Source: Micromonospora chokoriensis
GTDB lineage: Bacteria; Actinomycetota; Actinomycetes; Mycobacteriales; Micromonosporaceae
Assembly: GCF_000718555.1 (NCBI RefSeq)
Contig: NZ_JOAN01000033.1
Location: forward strand, 21,755 to 85,754
Direction of reading: 5' to 3'
Length of the DNA: 64,000 bases
Under the pieces are notes generated by a model. It was given only the letters and a program-made list of their open reading frames with translations, was not told the origin of the DNA and made no database searches. A program made the position numbers and the translations under genes. Shown piece by piece: positions 35,820 through 44,767 of this stretch. Numbering within the stretch: the first letter of the stretch is position 1; each line of letters begins with the position of its first letter.

Positions 35820-38651
35820 GTGACACGACCCAGCACCGACCTGTTCCTCGGCGGCGGTGACACCGGGCGCCTGATGGCAGAGCTGGACTGGGCCCGCACA
35901 CCACTCGGCCCGGTCAGCGGATGGCCGCAGAGCCTGCGCGCCGCCGTCCGAATGGTGCTCTCCTCCCGCTACCCCATGCTGCTGCTCTGGGGAGACAGCT
36001 TCTCCCAGCTCTACAACGACGCGTACTCCGCGCTGATCGGCGACAAGCACCCCACCGCACTCGGCGACGACGTGCGGGTGACCCTGGCCGAGGGCTGGAA
36101 CGTGCTCGCCCCGCTGATCCAGCAGGCCATGGCGACCGGAGTGGCCAGCTGGGTCCCCGCGCTGCAACTGCTGCTGGAGCGGGCCGGCTACCGCGAGGAG
36201 GCGTACTTCAGCGTCTCGCACGCCCCGGCCCGCGACGACGACGGCCGCACGGTCGGGGTGCTGACCGTGTGCAGCGAGGTCACCCAGCAGGTGGTCGGCG
36301 AACGCCGGCTCCGTCTCCTGCGCGACCTGTCCGTTCTCGGCGACGGGCGCACCGTCGACGTGGATGCCACCGGCGCTCGGCTGATCGACGTCATCGACGA
36401 CCATCCCCTGGATGTCCCGTTCGCCGCCATCTACCTGCGTGACGGCACAGCATTGCGACGCATCGCCTGCACCGGCGGCGACCAGGGGCACGCCGGAGCC
36501 TTTCCGGACACCGTCGAGCTGACCGACCCGGGCCCGGTCGCGTACGCCTGGGGGCTGCCGGACGCCGCCGAGGGCCACACGACCCAGGTGACCGGCGTCA
36601 CCGAACGGCTGCCGCTGCCCGCCGGCCCGTGGAACGACCCGGTCCGCACCGCGCTGGCGTTGCCGCTGCCCTCCCGAGACGAGGATCAGCCCCTCGGCGT
36701 CCTGCTCGCCGGGGTCAGCCCCAGCCGAGGGCTCGACGAGGCGCACCGATCCTTCAACCAACTCCTCGCCCAGCAGATCTCCGTGGCGTTGCGCAACGCC
36801 GAGGAGTACGAGCAGGAGCGTCGCCGGGTCGAGGCGATGGCGGAACTGGACCGGGTGAAGACCGACTTCTTCGCCAACGTCAGCCACGAGTTCCGTACCC
36901 CGTTGACCCTCATCCTGGGCCCGCTGACCGACGCCCTCACCGACGCCACATCCCCGTTGGCACCGGTGCAGCGGGAGCGGGTGGAGACCGGCTGGCGTAA
37001 CGCCACCCGGCTGTTGACCCTGGTCAACAGCCTGCTCACCTTCTCCAGCCTGGAGGCCGGGCGGGCGCGCAGCGACGCGCGCGTGGTCGACCTGGCCGCG
37101 CTCACCGCCGAGCTCGCCGGTGTGTTCCGGGCCGCCGTCGAGCGGGCCGGGCTGACCCTTGAGGTGAGTTGCCCGCCGCTGCCCCGGCCGGTCGCGGTCG
37201 ACCCGGTCAACTGGGAGCGCATCGTCACGAACCTGCTCTCCAACGCCCTGAAGTACACCTTCATCGGCCGCATCCGGGTCGCCCTCGACGCCGACGACGA
37301 GGAGGTGCGCCTCACCGTCGCGGACACCGGCATCGGCATCGCCGAACGGGACCTGCCGAAGCTCTTCGAACGCTTCCACCGGGTGCGGGGCGCCCGCTCG
37401 CGCAGTCACGAGGGCACGGGCATCGGCCTGGCCCTGGTGCACGAGTTGGCCCGGCTGGAGGGCGGCGATGTCCGCGTGACCAGCCAGGTCGGCGTCGGCA
37501 GCAGGTTCACCGTGACGCTGCCCTGGTCGGCGGCGCACCGCACCGCCGTCACCGGGCCGGCGGTGGACGGCCGGGGCGACGCCGCCCGCGCCGCCGTCGA
37601 GGAGGCGATGGGCTGGCTCACCGACCCGGGCGACGCGCTGACCGAGCCCGATCGCCCGTCCGGACCGGCCACGGACGAGCTGGCCGGGGTCCGGATCCTG
37701 CTCGCCGACGACAACGCCGACATGCGGGCGTACCTCACCCGGCTTCTCACCGGGCAGGGTTGGCGGGTGCGGGCCGTCACCGACGGCCGGCAGGCCCTCG
37801 ACGCGATCCACCGCGAGCTTCCGGACCTGGTCCTGACCGACGTGATGATGCCGGTGCTGGACGGTTTCGACCTGGTGCGCCGGCTGCGCGCAGACCCGAC
37901 GACCCGAGCGCTGCCGGTGCTGGTGCTCTCCGCCCGTGCCGGCGGGGAGGCAAGCGTGGAGGGCCTGAGCCTGGGCGCCGACGACTACCTGGTGAAACCG
38001 TTCGCCGCGGCCGAGCTGATCGCCCGGATCCGGGCCAGCATCCGTCGAGCCCGCGACCGTACCCATCCGGCGACCGCCGGCGGCGACGCTCACTCGGCCA
38101 GCACCGGCGGCGACACCAACTCGGCCGGCACCGGCGGTGACACGGCGACGGTCGCCACCGCAGGGGTGTCGGCGCGATCCGCCCCGCTCGTCGCCGTCGC
38201 GCCGGCCCCGGCCGTCGAGCCCGCCCAGGACGCAGCCGTGGTCGCGCAGGCACCGGCCGACCCGGACGGGCTGGGCGACATCCTGGACGCGCGGTGGACG
38301 TACCCGTCCGCACCCACCTCGGCCGCCGCGATGCGTCGGGACGTTCGGGGGGCGCTGAGCGACCTCGACGTCGACCCGGACGTCCTGGAGGATCTCCTGC
38401 TCGCCGCGTCCGAGGCGGTGAACAATGCCGTCGAGCACGCGCAGCGGCCCAGTCGTCCGGAGGTGACCCTGCGCGTCCAGGTGGGTGGTGGCCTGATCCG
38501 GATCTCGGTGCGGGACTACGGCACCTGGCGGGACCGCCGGCCGGCGATGGACCGGGGACGCGGCGCCCTGCTGATGAACGCCTACGGCGACGTGCGGCTG
38601 GTCTCCACCGCCGAGGGGACGACGGTGACCATCGAGCGTTGGCTGGTCTGA
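35820..38651 (+). CDS. Hybrid sensor kinase: PAS/GAF, HisKA, HATPase, receiver and RsbW-type kinase domain
   Basis: The 943-residue protein starts with a PAS-like region (ARTPLGPVSGWPQSLR, WGDSFSQLYNDAY) and a GAF domain to about residue 340. HisKA follows with phospho-acceptor NVSHEFRTPLTLI, then a HATPase domain (NLLSNALKYTF, DTGIGIAERDLPKLFERF, GTGIGLALVHEL). A receiver domain comes next (ILLADDN, TDVMMPVLDGF, KPFAAAELIARI). After a threonine/glycine-rich linker, a second ATPase of the anti-sigma RsbW type closes the chain (EAVNNAVEHAQRPSRP, RGRGALLMNAYGDVRLV). It may join a phosphorelay to partner-switching control of a sigma factor. GTG 35820 chosen; upstream starts exist. Confidence 0.85.
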   Translation: MTRPSTDLFLGGGDTGRLMAELDWARTPLGPVSGWPQSLRAAVRMVLSSRYPMLLLWGDSFSQLYNDAYSALIGDKHPTALGDDVRVTLAEGWNVLAPLIQQAMATGVASWVPALQLLLERAGYREEAYFSVSHAPARDDDGRTVGVLTVCSEVTQQVVGERRLRLLRDLSVLGDGRTVDVDATGARLIDVIDDHPLDVPFAAIYLRDGTALRRIACTGGDQGHAGAFPDTVELTDPGPVAYAWGLPDAAEGHTTQVTGVTERLPLPAGPWNDPVRTALALPLPSRDEDQPLGVLLAGVSPSRGLDEAHRSFNQLLAQQISVALRNAEEYEQERRRVEAMAELDRVKTDFFANVSHEFRTPLTLILGPLTDALTDATSPLAPVQRERVETGWRNATRLLTLVNSLLTFSSLEAGRARSDARVVDLAALTAELAGVFRAAVERAGLTLEVSCPPLPRPVAVDPVNWERIVTNLLSNALKYTFIGRIRVALDADDEEVRLTVADTGIGIAERDLPKLFERFHRVRGARSRSHEGTGIGLALVHELARLEGGDVRVTSQVGVGSRFTVTLPWSAAHRTAVTGPAVDGRGDAARAAVEEAMGWLTDPGDALTEPDRPSGPATDELAGVRILLADDNADMRAYLTRLLTGQGWRVRAVTDGRQALDAIHRELPDLVLTDVMMPVLDGFDLVRRLRADPTTRALPVLVLSARAGGEASVEGLSLGADDYLVKPFAAAELIARIRASIRRARDRTHPATAGGDAHSASTGGDTNSAGTGGDTATVATAGVSARSAPLVAVAPAPAVEPAQDAAVVAQAPADPDGLGDILDARWTYPSAPTSAAAMRRDVRGALSDLDVDPDVLEDLLLAASEAVNNAVEHAQRPSRPEVTLRVQVGGGLIRISVRDYGTWRDRRPAMDRGRGALLMNAYGDVRLVSTAEGTTVTIERWLV

Positions 38652-38666
38652 CCGCCCGTCAGGGCG

Positions 38667-39413
38667 TCAGAGTCGCCGGCCGCTGCCGTCCCGGGCGATG
38701 ATGCCGTCCAGTCGCTCCCCCGGCGTGAGCTGGCCCGGGTCGAACCAGAAGATCACTACCTGCTTGTCGCTACTCCATCGGGCCAGCCGGGCATCGACCT
38801 GCCGACCGTCCACGGTGCCGATGATCCGCGTGGCGGGGCCGACGAAGTAGCCGAAGGTGGGCGCCGGGGCGGCCGAGGAGCTCTCGTCGTAGCCGATCTC
38901 GTGGAACCCGGCGCTGCGGTCGCTGCCCTCGACGGTGTTGACCAGCATGTCCGTGGTCAGCGAACCGTCCGGAGCTTGGCGACCGGCGGCCAGTCCGATG
39001 GACACGCCGGGCTCGCCGGGCACGGACACGCCGACGAAGTAGTAGACGCGCCGATCGACGCCGTGCCGCACCCCGCTGTCGACCAACTGGCCCAGGGGCT
39101 TCGGTGACAGCACGTCGCCGGCCATCGTCGGCGGCGGAGTGAGGTCCAACGACTCCTCCGCCATCGGCGAGACTCCCACCGCCGGTGGAGCGACGGCGGC
39201 TGGCGGTGGACGCCCGGTCGGCCCGGACGCGCCGACCGCCACCACCACGACGACGGTGGCCAGCCCGGCCGCGAGCGTCGCCGCCCCGGCTCCGGCGACG
39301 CGCCGGCGGGTACGCAACCGCCGTCCCTCACGCAGCACGGTGTCCAGATCGAGCACGGCGTCGGGGCGTTCGGTCGCCCGCATGGCATGGCGGAGCCGTT
39401 CCAGCTCGTTCAT
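38667..39413 (-). CDS. Membrane-anchored partner of an ECF sigma factor (CU044_5270-like)
   Basis: The 248-residue protein has a short cytoplasmic part (MNELERLRHAMRATERPDAVLDLD), one hydrophobic helix (residues ~38-60) and an extracellular domain. Its ATG overlaps the stop of the sigma factor gene (ATGA). This layout suggests an anti-sigma factor or an associated sensor. Confidence 0.7.
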   Translation of the reverse strand: MNELERLRHAMRATERPDAVLDLDTVLREGRRLRTRRRVAGAGAATLAAGLATVVVVVAVGASGPTGRPPPAAVAPPAVGVSPMAEESLDLTPPPTMAGDVLSPKPLGQLVDSGVRHGVDRRVYYFVGVSVPGEPGVSIGLAAGRQAPDGSLTTDMLVNTVEGSDRSAGFHEIGYDESSSAAPAPTFGYFVGPATRIIGTVDGRQVDARLARWSSDKQVVIFWFDPGQLTPGERLDGIIARDGSGRRL

Positions 39414-39910
39414 CGGCGCGCCTCCTCGTCGGCCGAGCGCGGCGCGGCGCTGCGCAGCTTCTCCAGAGCTCGCGAGCTGGTGCTCTTGACCGTGCCGACG
39501 GATACGGAGAGTTCCCGGGCCACCTGCGCCTCCGGCAGGTCGAAGTAGTAGCGCAGGACGACGATGGCCCGCTCCCGAGGGCTGAGCGCACGGAGGATGC
39601 TGATCAACCAGCGCCGGGTGGCGACGTCGTCGGCCACGTCGGGACGCCGCTGCTCCGGCACCTCGGCGGTCGGGTACTCCCGCATCGGCCGTCGCCACCC
39701 GTCCACCAGATGGTTGACCAGGGTCCGGCGGGCGTAACCGTAGGCGTCGTCGTCGTGGATCCGCGACCACGACGCGTAGGTGCGGACCAGAGCGGTCTGC
39801 GCGGCGTCCTCGGCCTGGTGGTGATCGCCGGTCATCAGGAACGCGGCGTGCACAAGTCGGGCAGACGCCGCCCGCGCGAACTCGACGAAACCCGCGTCCC
39901 CCCGCGCCAC
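39410..39910 (-). CDS. SigE-family ECF RNA polymerase sigma factor
   Basis: The 166-residue protein has region 2 (AAFLMTGDHHQAEDAAQTALVRTYASW) and region 4 (LSPRERAIVVLRYYFDLPEAQVARELSVSVGTVKSTSSRAL). I chose GTG 39910 because GGGGAGGG lies about 6 nt upstream; GTG 39931 adds seven residues. It is co-transcribed with the membrane protein that follows. Confidence 0.9.
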   Translation of the reverse strand: MARGDAGFVEFARAASARLVHAAFLMTGDHHQAEDAAQTALVRTYASWSRIHDDDAYGYARRTLVNHLVDGWRRPMREYPTAEVPEQRRPDVADDVATRRWLISILRALSPRERAIVVLRYYFDLPEAQVARELSVSVGTVKSTSSRALEKLRSAAPRSADEEARR

Positions 39911-39957
39911 CGCGAACCCTCCCCGTGCCACAGAGCTACAGACGGGCGAGCCCGATG

Positions 39958-39987
39958 AAAGGTTGAGCCCTACGTCACATCAACTTT
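39958..39987. promoter_or_regulatory. Inverted repeat in the sigma-factor/DUF3152 divergent region
   Basis: AAAGGTTGA and TCAACTTTT pair with one G-U across a 12-bp spacer, between the sigma factor start and the DUF3152 gene. It could be an operator for either gene; no binding protein is known. Confidence 0.35.
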
Positions 39988-40048
39988 TCGCGAAGTAAAT
40001 CCGTCTTCTCTATTGCGACGCCGCCGAGCGACGCGCGAGGGGAGAGAC

Positions 40049-40876
40049 ATGTCAACGAAGGTTACCCGCCGATGGCGGTCCGCCTCGATGGCGTCGCTGC
40101 TGGTGGCGATGCTCGCCGGATGCGGCCTGCCGACCGCCGGGCAACCCACCGCCGATCCGGTCAAGGCCGGATCGGCGCCCAACCGGTCGACCACCGGCGG
40201 CGGTCGACCGACCGGAGTCGGTCATTTCGGACCCAGCCCCACGCCCGCCACCCCAGTCAGCTACCCCGCCACCGGAGGAAACCGCTGGTCGGTCGCGCCT
40301 GGCGAGACGAAGCCCGGACGTGCGACCGGCGGCCAGTTGCTGCGCTACCGGGTCGCCGTGGAGCGGGACATCCAGGGCCTGCCTGCGGCTGACATCGCCA
40401 CAGCGATCACCGCGATCTTGAACGACCCACGCGGGTGGACGGCGGGCGGGGACTGGCGGCTACGCCGGGTGGGGCCCGACGACTCGACCGACTTCACCAT
40501 CTACCTGGCGACCCCTGGCACCCGCGACACCCTCTGCCAGGACATACCGGAGGGCTACACCTCGTGCCGCAACGGTGACAAGGTGGTGCTCAACGTGGCG
40601 CGCTGGGTCAAGGGCGTGCCGGGTTACGGCGCGAGCCTGGCCACCTACCGTCAGTACATGGTCAACCACGAGGTGGGGCACAAGCTCGGGCACGGCCATG
40701 AGCGGTGCCCGGGGCAGGGCCGGTCCGCGCCGGTGATGCAGCAGCAGACGCTGGGCCTGCACGGCTGCACCGCGAACGCCTGGCCGTACCCGGATGGCTC
40801 GGACCGCTACAGCGGGCCGGTCGGGGCGTACGACGACGAGATCCCGCGGCGCGAGGGCGCCTACCCGGCGCACTGA
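40049..40876 (+). CDS. DUF3152 lipoprotein with zinc-metalloprotease motif
   Basis: The 275-residue protein has a lipobox MLAGC, a low-complexity linker, and the DUF3152 domain with NHEVGHKLGHGHERC, an HExxHxxGxxH zinc site. It should sit outside the membrane and may act as a protease, although activity for the family is not established to my knowledge. GAGGGGAG precedes the ATG. Confidence 0.87.
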   Translation: MSTKVTRRWRSASMASLLVAMLAGCGLPTAGQPTADPVKAGSAPNRSTTGGGRPTGVGHFGPSPTPATPVSYPATGGNRWSVAPGETKPGRATGGQLLRYRVAVERDIQGLPAADIATAITAILNDPRGWTAGGDWRLRRVGPDDSTDFTIYLATPGTRDTLCQDIPEGYTSCRNGDKVVLNVARWVKGVPGYGASLATYRQYMVNHEVGHKLGHGHERCPGQGRSAPVMQQQTLGLHGCTANAWPYPDGSDRYSGPVGAYDDEIPRREGAYPAH

Positions 40877-40885
40877 GGCCGTGCC

Positions 40886-41572
40886 TCAGGTGCGGCGGTG
40901 GCGCTCCTGTTCGAGTCGCTCATCCAGGCGACCCATCTCGTAGATGGCGTTGAGGCTGGTCGGTAGCCGGCTGACATTTTCCGGCGCCGGGCCCGATTCC
41001 GGCGGGCCAGGATCCGGAACGGGGTCAGGGTCCGGCGCGGGTACGGGTGCGGGTACAGGTGCGGCGACGGCCGGTGCGGCAGAGGGGGCCGGGGCACGGC
41101 GGCGCAGGAGCAGCACTGCCAGCACCGCGAGAACAGCCACGACCAGCAGGTACGGCCCGGGGGGCCAGGCGTCGCGGGCAGGGTTGGCGAGCGGCGGCGG
41201 GGTAACCGGCGCGGGGGTGTCGCCGACGCGCAGGGGCACGGCGGCCTCGCGGGTGCCGTTGCCCTCGCCAGCAGTGGGGCGATCAGGGGCGGCGGGTGCG
41301 GGAGCACCGGCCGTCGACCCGGCGGGCGCGGGGATCGCGATGGGCTCCACCGGGCTGGGCTGACCGGCGACCGGTGGCCTACTCGGCGTGGACGTCGCGG
41401 TGGGGGTGACGCCCGGCGTGGGAGCGACGCTCGGCGAGCTGCCGCCACCGAGCAGGTCGTCGACGATCTGGCCGACGCCACCCAGGAGGTCACCGACCGG
41501 ATTCGGGGTGGCCGACGGGGACGGCGCGGGCGAAAGGGCAAGGGTCAGCGCGAGGACGACAGCGGCAGGCAT
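40886..41572 (-). CDS. Secreted/membrane protein with proline-rich regions
   Basis: No domain recognised. The 228-residue chain has a signal-like start (MPAAVVLALTLALSPAPS) and a long proline/threonine/alanine-rich extracellular region. One hydrophobic helix follows (YLLVVAVLAVLAVLLL at about residue 143), then a proline-rich cytoplasmic part ending in a short charged helix (NAIYEMGRLDERLEQERHRR). The stop codons of this gene and the DUF3152 gene lie in one short stem, GAGGC-CGT-GCCTC. Confidence 0.65.
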   Translation of the reverse strand: MPAAVVLALTLALSPAPSPSATPNPVGDLLGGVGQIVDDLLGGGSSPSVAPTPGVTPTATSTPSRPPVAGQPSPVEPIAIPAPAGSTAGAPAPAAPDRPTAGEGNGTREAAVPLRVGDTPAPVTPPPLANPARDAWPPGPYLLVVAVLAVLAVLLLRRRAPAPSAAPAVAAPVPAPVPAPDPDPVPDPGPPESGPAPENVSRLPTSLNAIYEMGRLDERLEQERHRRT

Positions 41573-41647
41573 GGGTCCACCTTCGATGTGCCGATATGCC
41601 ACGCACCGTATCGCATGGTGGGATCGCGTGGGTAACACGACCACCCC

Positions 41648-41678
41648 GGGCGGGGGCGTCTGGCGCCCACCCCCGCCC
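41648..41678 (-). terminator. Terminator after the bifunctional protease gene
   Basis: A 9-bp stem GGGCGGGGG / CCCCCGCCC with a 13-nt loop begins 17 bp past the stop codon. Confidence 0.6.
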
Positions 41679-41694
41679 GCGGTGTCCCTGGTGG

Positions 41695-42879
41695 TCAGAC
41701 GGGCAGACCACCGACCTGGGTGGAGATCCAGGACCGGATCGACGGCAGGTCGACGTAGATGGACGGCCCGGTGGCGCAGGTGGAGTTGTTGTTGCCGGCC
41801 CGACTCGTCGCGCCGATCAGGTTCCACACTCCGTTGACCCGGCGCACCTGCGGCCCACCCGAGTCCCCGTAGCAGGCGCCGGAGTTGCCGTTGGTGTTGT
41901 TGGTGCAGATCTCGTACGGGCCGTTGATGCCGGAGCATCGGCTGTCAGCCACGATCGACGTGTCCAACTCGTTGGCCACCGCCGGGGCCGACCCGCACCC
42001 CCGAGGGGCGCAGGTCTGGCCCCAGCCGATGATCCGGGTGGCGGTGCCGACCGCGCCGGAGGCGCTCGGGATCGGCGCCGGCGCGTACGCCACCGAGCTG
42101 GCCAGTTGCAGCAGCTTGACGTCGACGCTCGGGTGGTTGACCGCGCGGGACACCCCGACCACCGTGCCACCGCTGGTCCGGTTGATGCTGCCCACCCGCA
42201 CTGAGGACGGCGTCGAGCAGTGTTTGGCGGTGACGGCCCAGTTGCCCTTGATCAGCGTGCCGGTGCAGCCGGAGACGTACACCATGAAGGGGTAGTTCTC
42301 GGTGGCCGGCCGGCCGCCGACCACCGTCGGGCCGAAGTCCGAAGCGCCGTTCCAGGTGTACGTCGTACTGGCCGGCGCGGCCAGGGTGCCGGCGAACAGC
42401 GAGTTCACCCGGCTCGCCTCGGCCGCGCTGGGGTTCGCGTTGCGGCAGGAGACCGGGGCGCTGCTGCCGGACATCAGGTCGGAGCAGAGGCCGGTGCGCC
42501 GGTCCGGCAGGCCCAGGATGTGGCCGACTTCGTGGGTGGCGATGCGGGTGCGGTCGTAGCCCTGGTTGACGGCCGTGCGGCCCATCCAGATCCGACCCGA
42601 GCCGAGGCCCGTCGGTTGCGCGCGGGGCCAGCCGTCGTCGACGTAGATGGTGATGCTGGCCGGCGTGCCGGCCAGGAGGCGGACGTTGCTGACCCGACTG
42701 TTCCAGATCTGCGCCGCCTGGTCGAAGTTGGTGCGGAACTCGCCGGTCCGGCTCGCGTCGTAGTAGACGGTCCGGACGGCGGCGGCCGGCGCACCGGTGG
42801 TGAGCTGCACCCCGGCCGCCGCCAGGATCGCCGCCAGCATGGCCAGCGCGGCACGTCGCACTTGTCGTCGAAACATCAC
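41695..42879 (-). CDS. Secreted snapalysin (M7) - trypsin (S1) fusion protease
   Basis: The 394-residue protein has a signal peptide (residues 1-34). A snapalysin-type metalloprotease follows, with zinc motif HEVGHILGLPD (H116, E117, H120, D126) and the family tail GLCSDLMSGSSAPVSCRNANPSAAEASRVN. A linker leads to a trypsin-like domain starting at VVGG (187), the usual zymogen cleavage point. Its triad is visible: H220 in VTAKHCS, D253 in SVDVKLLQL and S340 in YGDSGGP. Both active sites look intact. The order suggests the M7 domain could act as, or cleave off, the trypsin pro-region; that is inference. Confidence 0.85.
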   Translation of the reverse strand: MMFRRQVRRAALAMLAAILAAAGVQLTTGAPAAAVRTVYYDASRTGEFRTNFDQAAQIWNSRVSNVRLLAGTPASITIYVDDGWPRAQPTGLGSGRIWMGRTAVNQGYDRTRIATHEVGHILGLPDRRTGLCSDLMSGSSAPVSCRNANPSAAEASRVNSLFAGTLAAPASTTYTWNGASDFGPTVVGGRPATENYPFMVYVSGCTGTLIKGNWAVTAKHCSTPSSVRVGSINRTSGGTVVGVSRAVNHPSVDVKLLQLASSVAYAPAPIPSASGAVGTATRIIGWGQTCAPRGCGSAPAVANELDTSIVADSRCSGINGPYEICTNNTNGNSGACYGDSGGPQVRRVNGVWNLIGATSRAGNNNSTCATGPSIYVDLPSIRSWISTQVGGLPV

Positions 42880-43117
42880 GCACTCCCCTGCGCTCGTCCG
42901 GCGACCACCGGCCGCCGGTCATCGATGTACGTAGATGTTAATGTGACGGCCGTCGATGTTCGGCATAGCGGAAGCGTCATACCGGCCAGCCCGACGGCTG
43001 TTACTCAGCGGTTACGCCGCGGCGACGCGTCGGTGCCGAGACAGGACCACGGTGGCGGCAGAGGGTCACCGGCAGTGCCGCCGCGACGTGGCCCCGGTAC
43101 CGAACGGAGAAACCACG

Positions 43118-43678
43118 ATGAGGATCAGGAGCGCACTGACCGCGTTGGCGGTCGTCCTCGCCGGACTGGTCGCAAGTGCGGGCAGCAGCACTGCGGGCAC
43201 CGCGACCGGGGCGGCCTACTGCGGGATCACCTGGGGCAGCGCGGAGAAATCGGCCGGCGCGCTGAGCGACGCCCCGCTGACCGACGTACGGACCGGCCGG
43301 CACGACTGCTACGACCGGGTGGTGTTCGAGTTCGCCGGCCCGGTGGACGGTTACGCGATCGGCTACGGCGAGACGTGGACCGAGGGCGAAGGCTTGGCGC
43401 TGTCGCCGTACACCGCCGGGGGCGCCCTGCTGCGGGTCTCACTGCGGGCCCCGGCGTACGACGACGACCACCTGGGCACCGTGCCCTACGCGGTCGGTGA
43501 GCATGTCGCAAACCCGCTGCGCTACCCGACACTGCGTGACGTCGTCTTCGGTGGCAGCTTCGAGGGTTACAGCACCTTTGCGGTCGGCGTACGGGCTCGG
43601 CTGCCGTTCCGCGTGCTCGTGCTCGCCGGCCCGGGCACGCACAGTCGGGTCGTGCTCGACGTGGCCCATCAATGGTGA
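43118..43678 (+). CDS. Secreted AMIN-like-domain protein
   Basis: The 186-residue protein has a signal peptide and a single beta-rich domain of the AMIN-like type seen in actinomycetes (GRHDCYDRVVFEFAGPVDGYAIGYG, then LRVSLRAPAYDDD and a final VLDVAH). It probably binds cell wall or other polymers; function unknown. GGAGA precedes the ATG. The 238-bp gap before it holds repeated GTCGATGT-like words but no gene. Confidence 0.75.
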   Translation: MRIRSALTALAVVLAGLVASAGSSTAGTATGAAYCGITWGSAEKSAGALSDAPLTDVRTGRHDCYDRVVFEFAGPVDGYAIGYGETWTEGEGLALSPYTAGGALLRVSLRAPAYDDDHLGTVPYAVGEHVANPLRYPTLRDVVFGGSFEGYSTFAVGVRARLPFRVLVLAGPGTHSRVVLDVAHQW

Positions 43679-43696
43679 CCAGAATCGCGAGCGGGA

Positions 43697-44122
43697 TCAG
43701 TAGGGACGGTAGACGAACGTCGCCCAGAAAAGTGGAACGGCGGCCAACGGTGCCACGCACAAGGCACCAATGCGCACCCAGGGCGGCAGGCTGGCCCTGA
43801 GGGCCAGGACGATGGCCGTCGCGCCGTAGCCGCCCGCCAGTAACGCGGTCGGGAGCAACGCCAACGGCTCGGGCCCGCAGTCCGCCGGATCCTCAACGAA
43901 TGGGGGCCGGCAGGGCTCGGACGGGAATATGGCCGTGACAAGCGTGAGGCCCGACAGGCACAGGATCGGCAGCAGCGGGACCGCCAGCAGCACGAGTGCG
44001 ACGACTACCCCGACGCTGGTGTGGCGCTGCGGTGCCGTCCCGCGCTCGTGCCTGGCGGCACCGCCCCAGCTCCCATGGTCAGCCACCGTCGCCCCCGCGA
44101 TGCCTGGGTGATCCGTTGTCAC
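43697..44122 (-). CDS. Small membrane protein of unknown function
   Basis: A 141-residue product with a polar N-terminus and three hydrophobic helices (VVVALVLLAVPLLPILCLSG, LLPTALLAGGYGATAIVLAL, IGALCVAPLAAVPLFWATFVY). The loop after the first helix holds two cysteines (PCRPPF, DCGPEP). No family recognised. Confidence 0.65.
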   Translation of the reverse strand: MTTDHPGIAGATVADHGSWGGAARHERGTAPQRHTSVGVVVALVLLAVPLLPILCLSGLTLVTAIFPSEPCRPPFVEDPADCGPEPLALLPTALLAGGYGATAIVLALRASLPPWVRIGALCVAPLAAVPLFWATFVYRPY

Positions 44123-44231
44123 GCCGGATCACTCGGATCCAATCTCGACACTCGCATCGTAGTGCAGCCCACACAACACGGAAGGTGAGCAACGACCGAC
44201 TGCGCGGACGGTGCCGTGAGCGGACGAAGTG

Positions 44232-44579
44232 TCAGCTGGCCCGGTAGCTGAGGAAGAGGCCCGGGGCCCAGCTGTGGAAGTTGTTGAGCTCGTACCCCGG
44301 GCCACTGCAGTCGGGGGTCCGGTAGCCGGGAACGCTTTGGAAGCCGCCGCTCCAGGGGAACGCCCAGGTCGCCTTGGCCGGGAGCGGGTGGCAGACGCCG
44401 TCAGGCGTGGCCAGCCTCCCGACCACTTCGGTTGGATAGCTCGAGTAGAAGACCAGGCCCTGGTCGGGGCTCTTGACCGGCTCCCCAGCAGCCGCTGGCG
44501 ACGCCGGCACCGTCACGGCCAGCGTGGTGATCAGTGCGGCGGCGAGACCCGCGGCGATCCGATCGGCGACTCTGCGCAT
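44232..44579 (-). CDS. Small secreted protein of unknown function
   Basis: A 115-residue product with a clear signal peptide (cleavage near AAAG) and a mature part of about 80 residues holding two cysteines and many aromatic residues (GLVFYSSYPTEVVGRL, NNFHSWAPGLFLSYRAS). No family recognised; perhaps a small beta-sandwich. Confidence 0.65.
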   Translation of the reverse strand: MRRVADRIAAGLAAALITTLAVTVPASPAAAGEPVKSPDQGLVFYSSYPTEVVGRLATPDGVCHPLPAKATWAFPWSGGFQSVPGYRTPDCSGPGYELNNFHSWAPGLFLSYRAS

Positions 44580-44680
44580 GACTGTCCTCCCGGGACTAGA
44601 TTTATCGAGCCGTGTCGATGCTCCGCCCAGAAAGTTTAGGTGTCAAGTAAAAGACATCCCTCAAGGCTCCCTCTTCGCCT

Positions 44681-44757
44681 CGTCGATCATGAAGTTGTGG
44701 TGGGCGACAAAGCGGGTACTGAACGCCAAACCAGGCACCACAACTCCATGATCGACG
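44681..44757. repeat. Long intergenic hairpin, 77 nt
   Basis: Two 22-bp arms (start CGTCGATCATGAAGTTGTGG, end AACTCCATGATCGACG) pair with one mismatch around a 33-nt loop. The motif TGAAGTTGTG in its arm is the complement of a 10-mer in the hairpin at 17845. It lies between two minus-strand genes. Confidence 0.8.
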
Positions 44758-44767
44758 CGACCAACCG

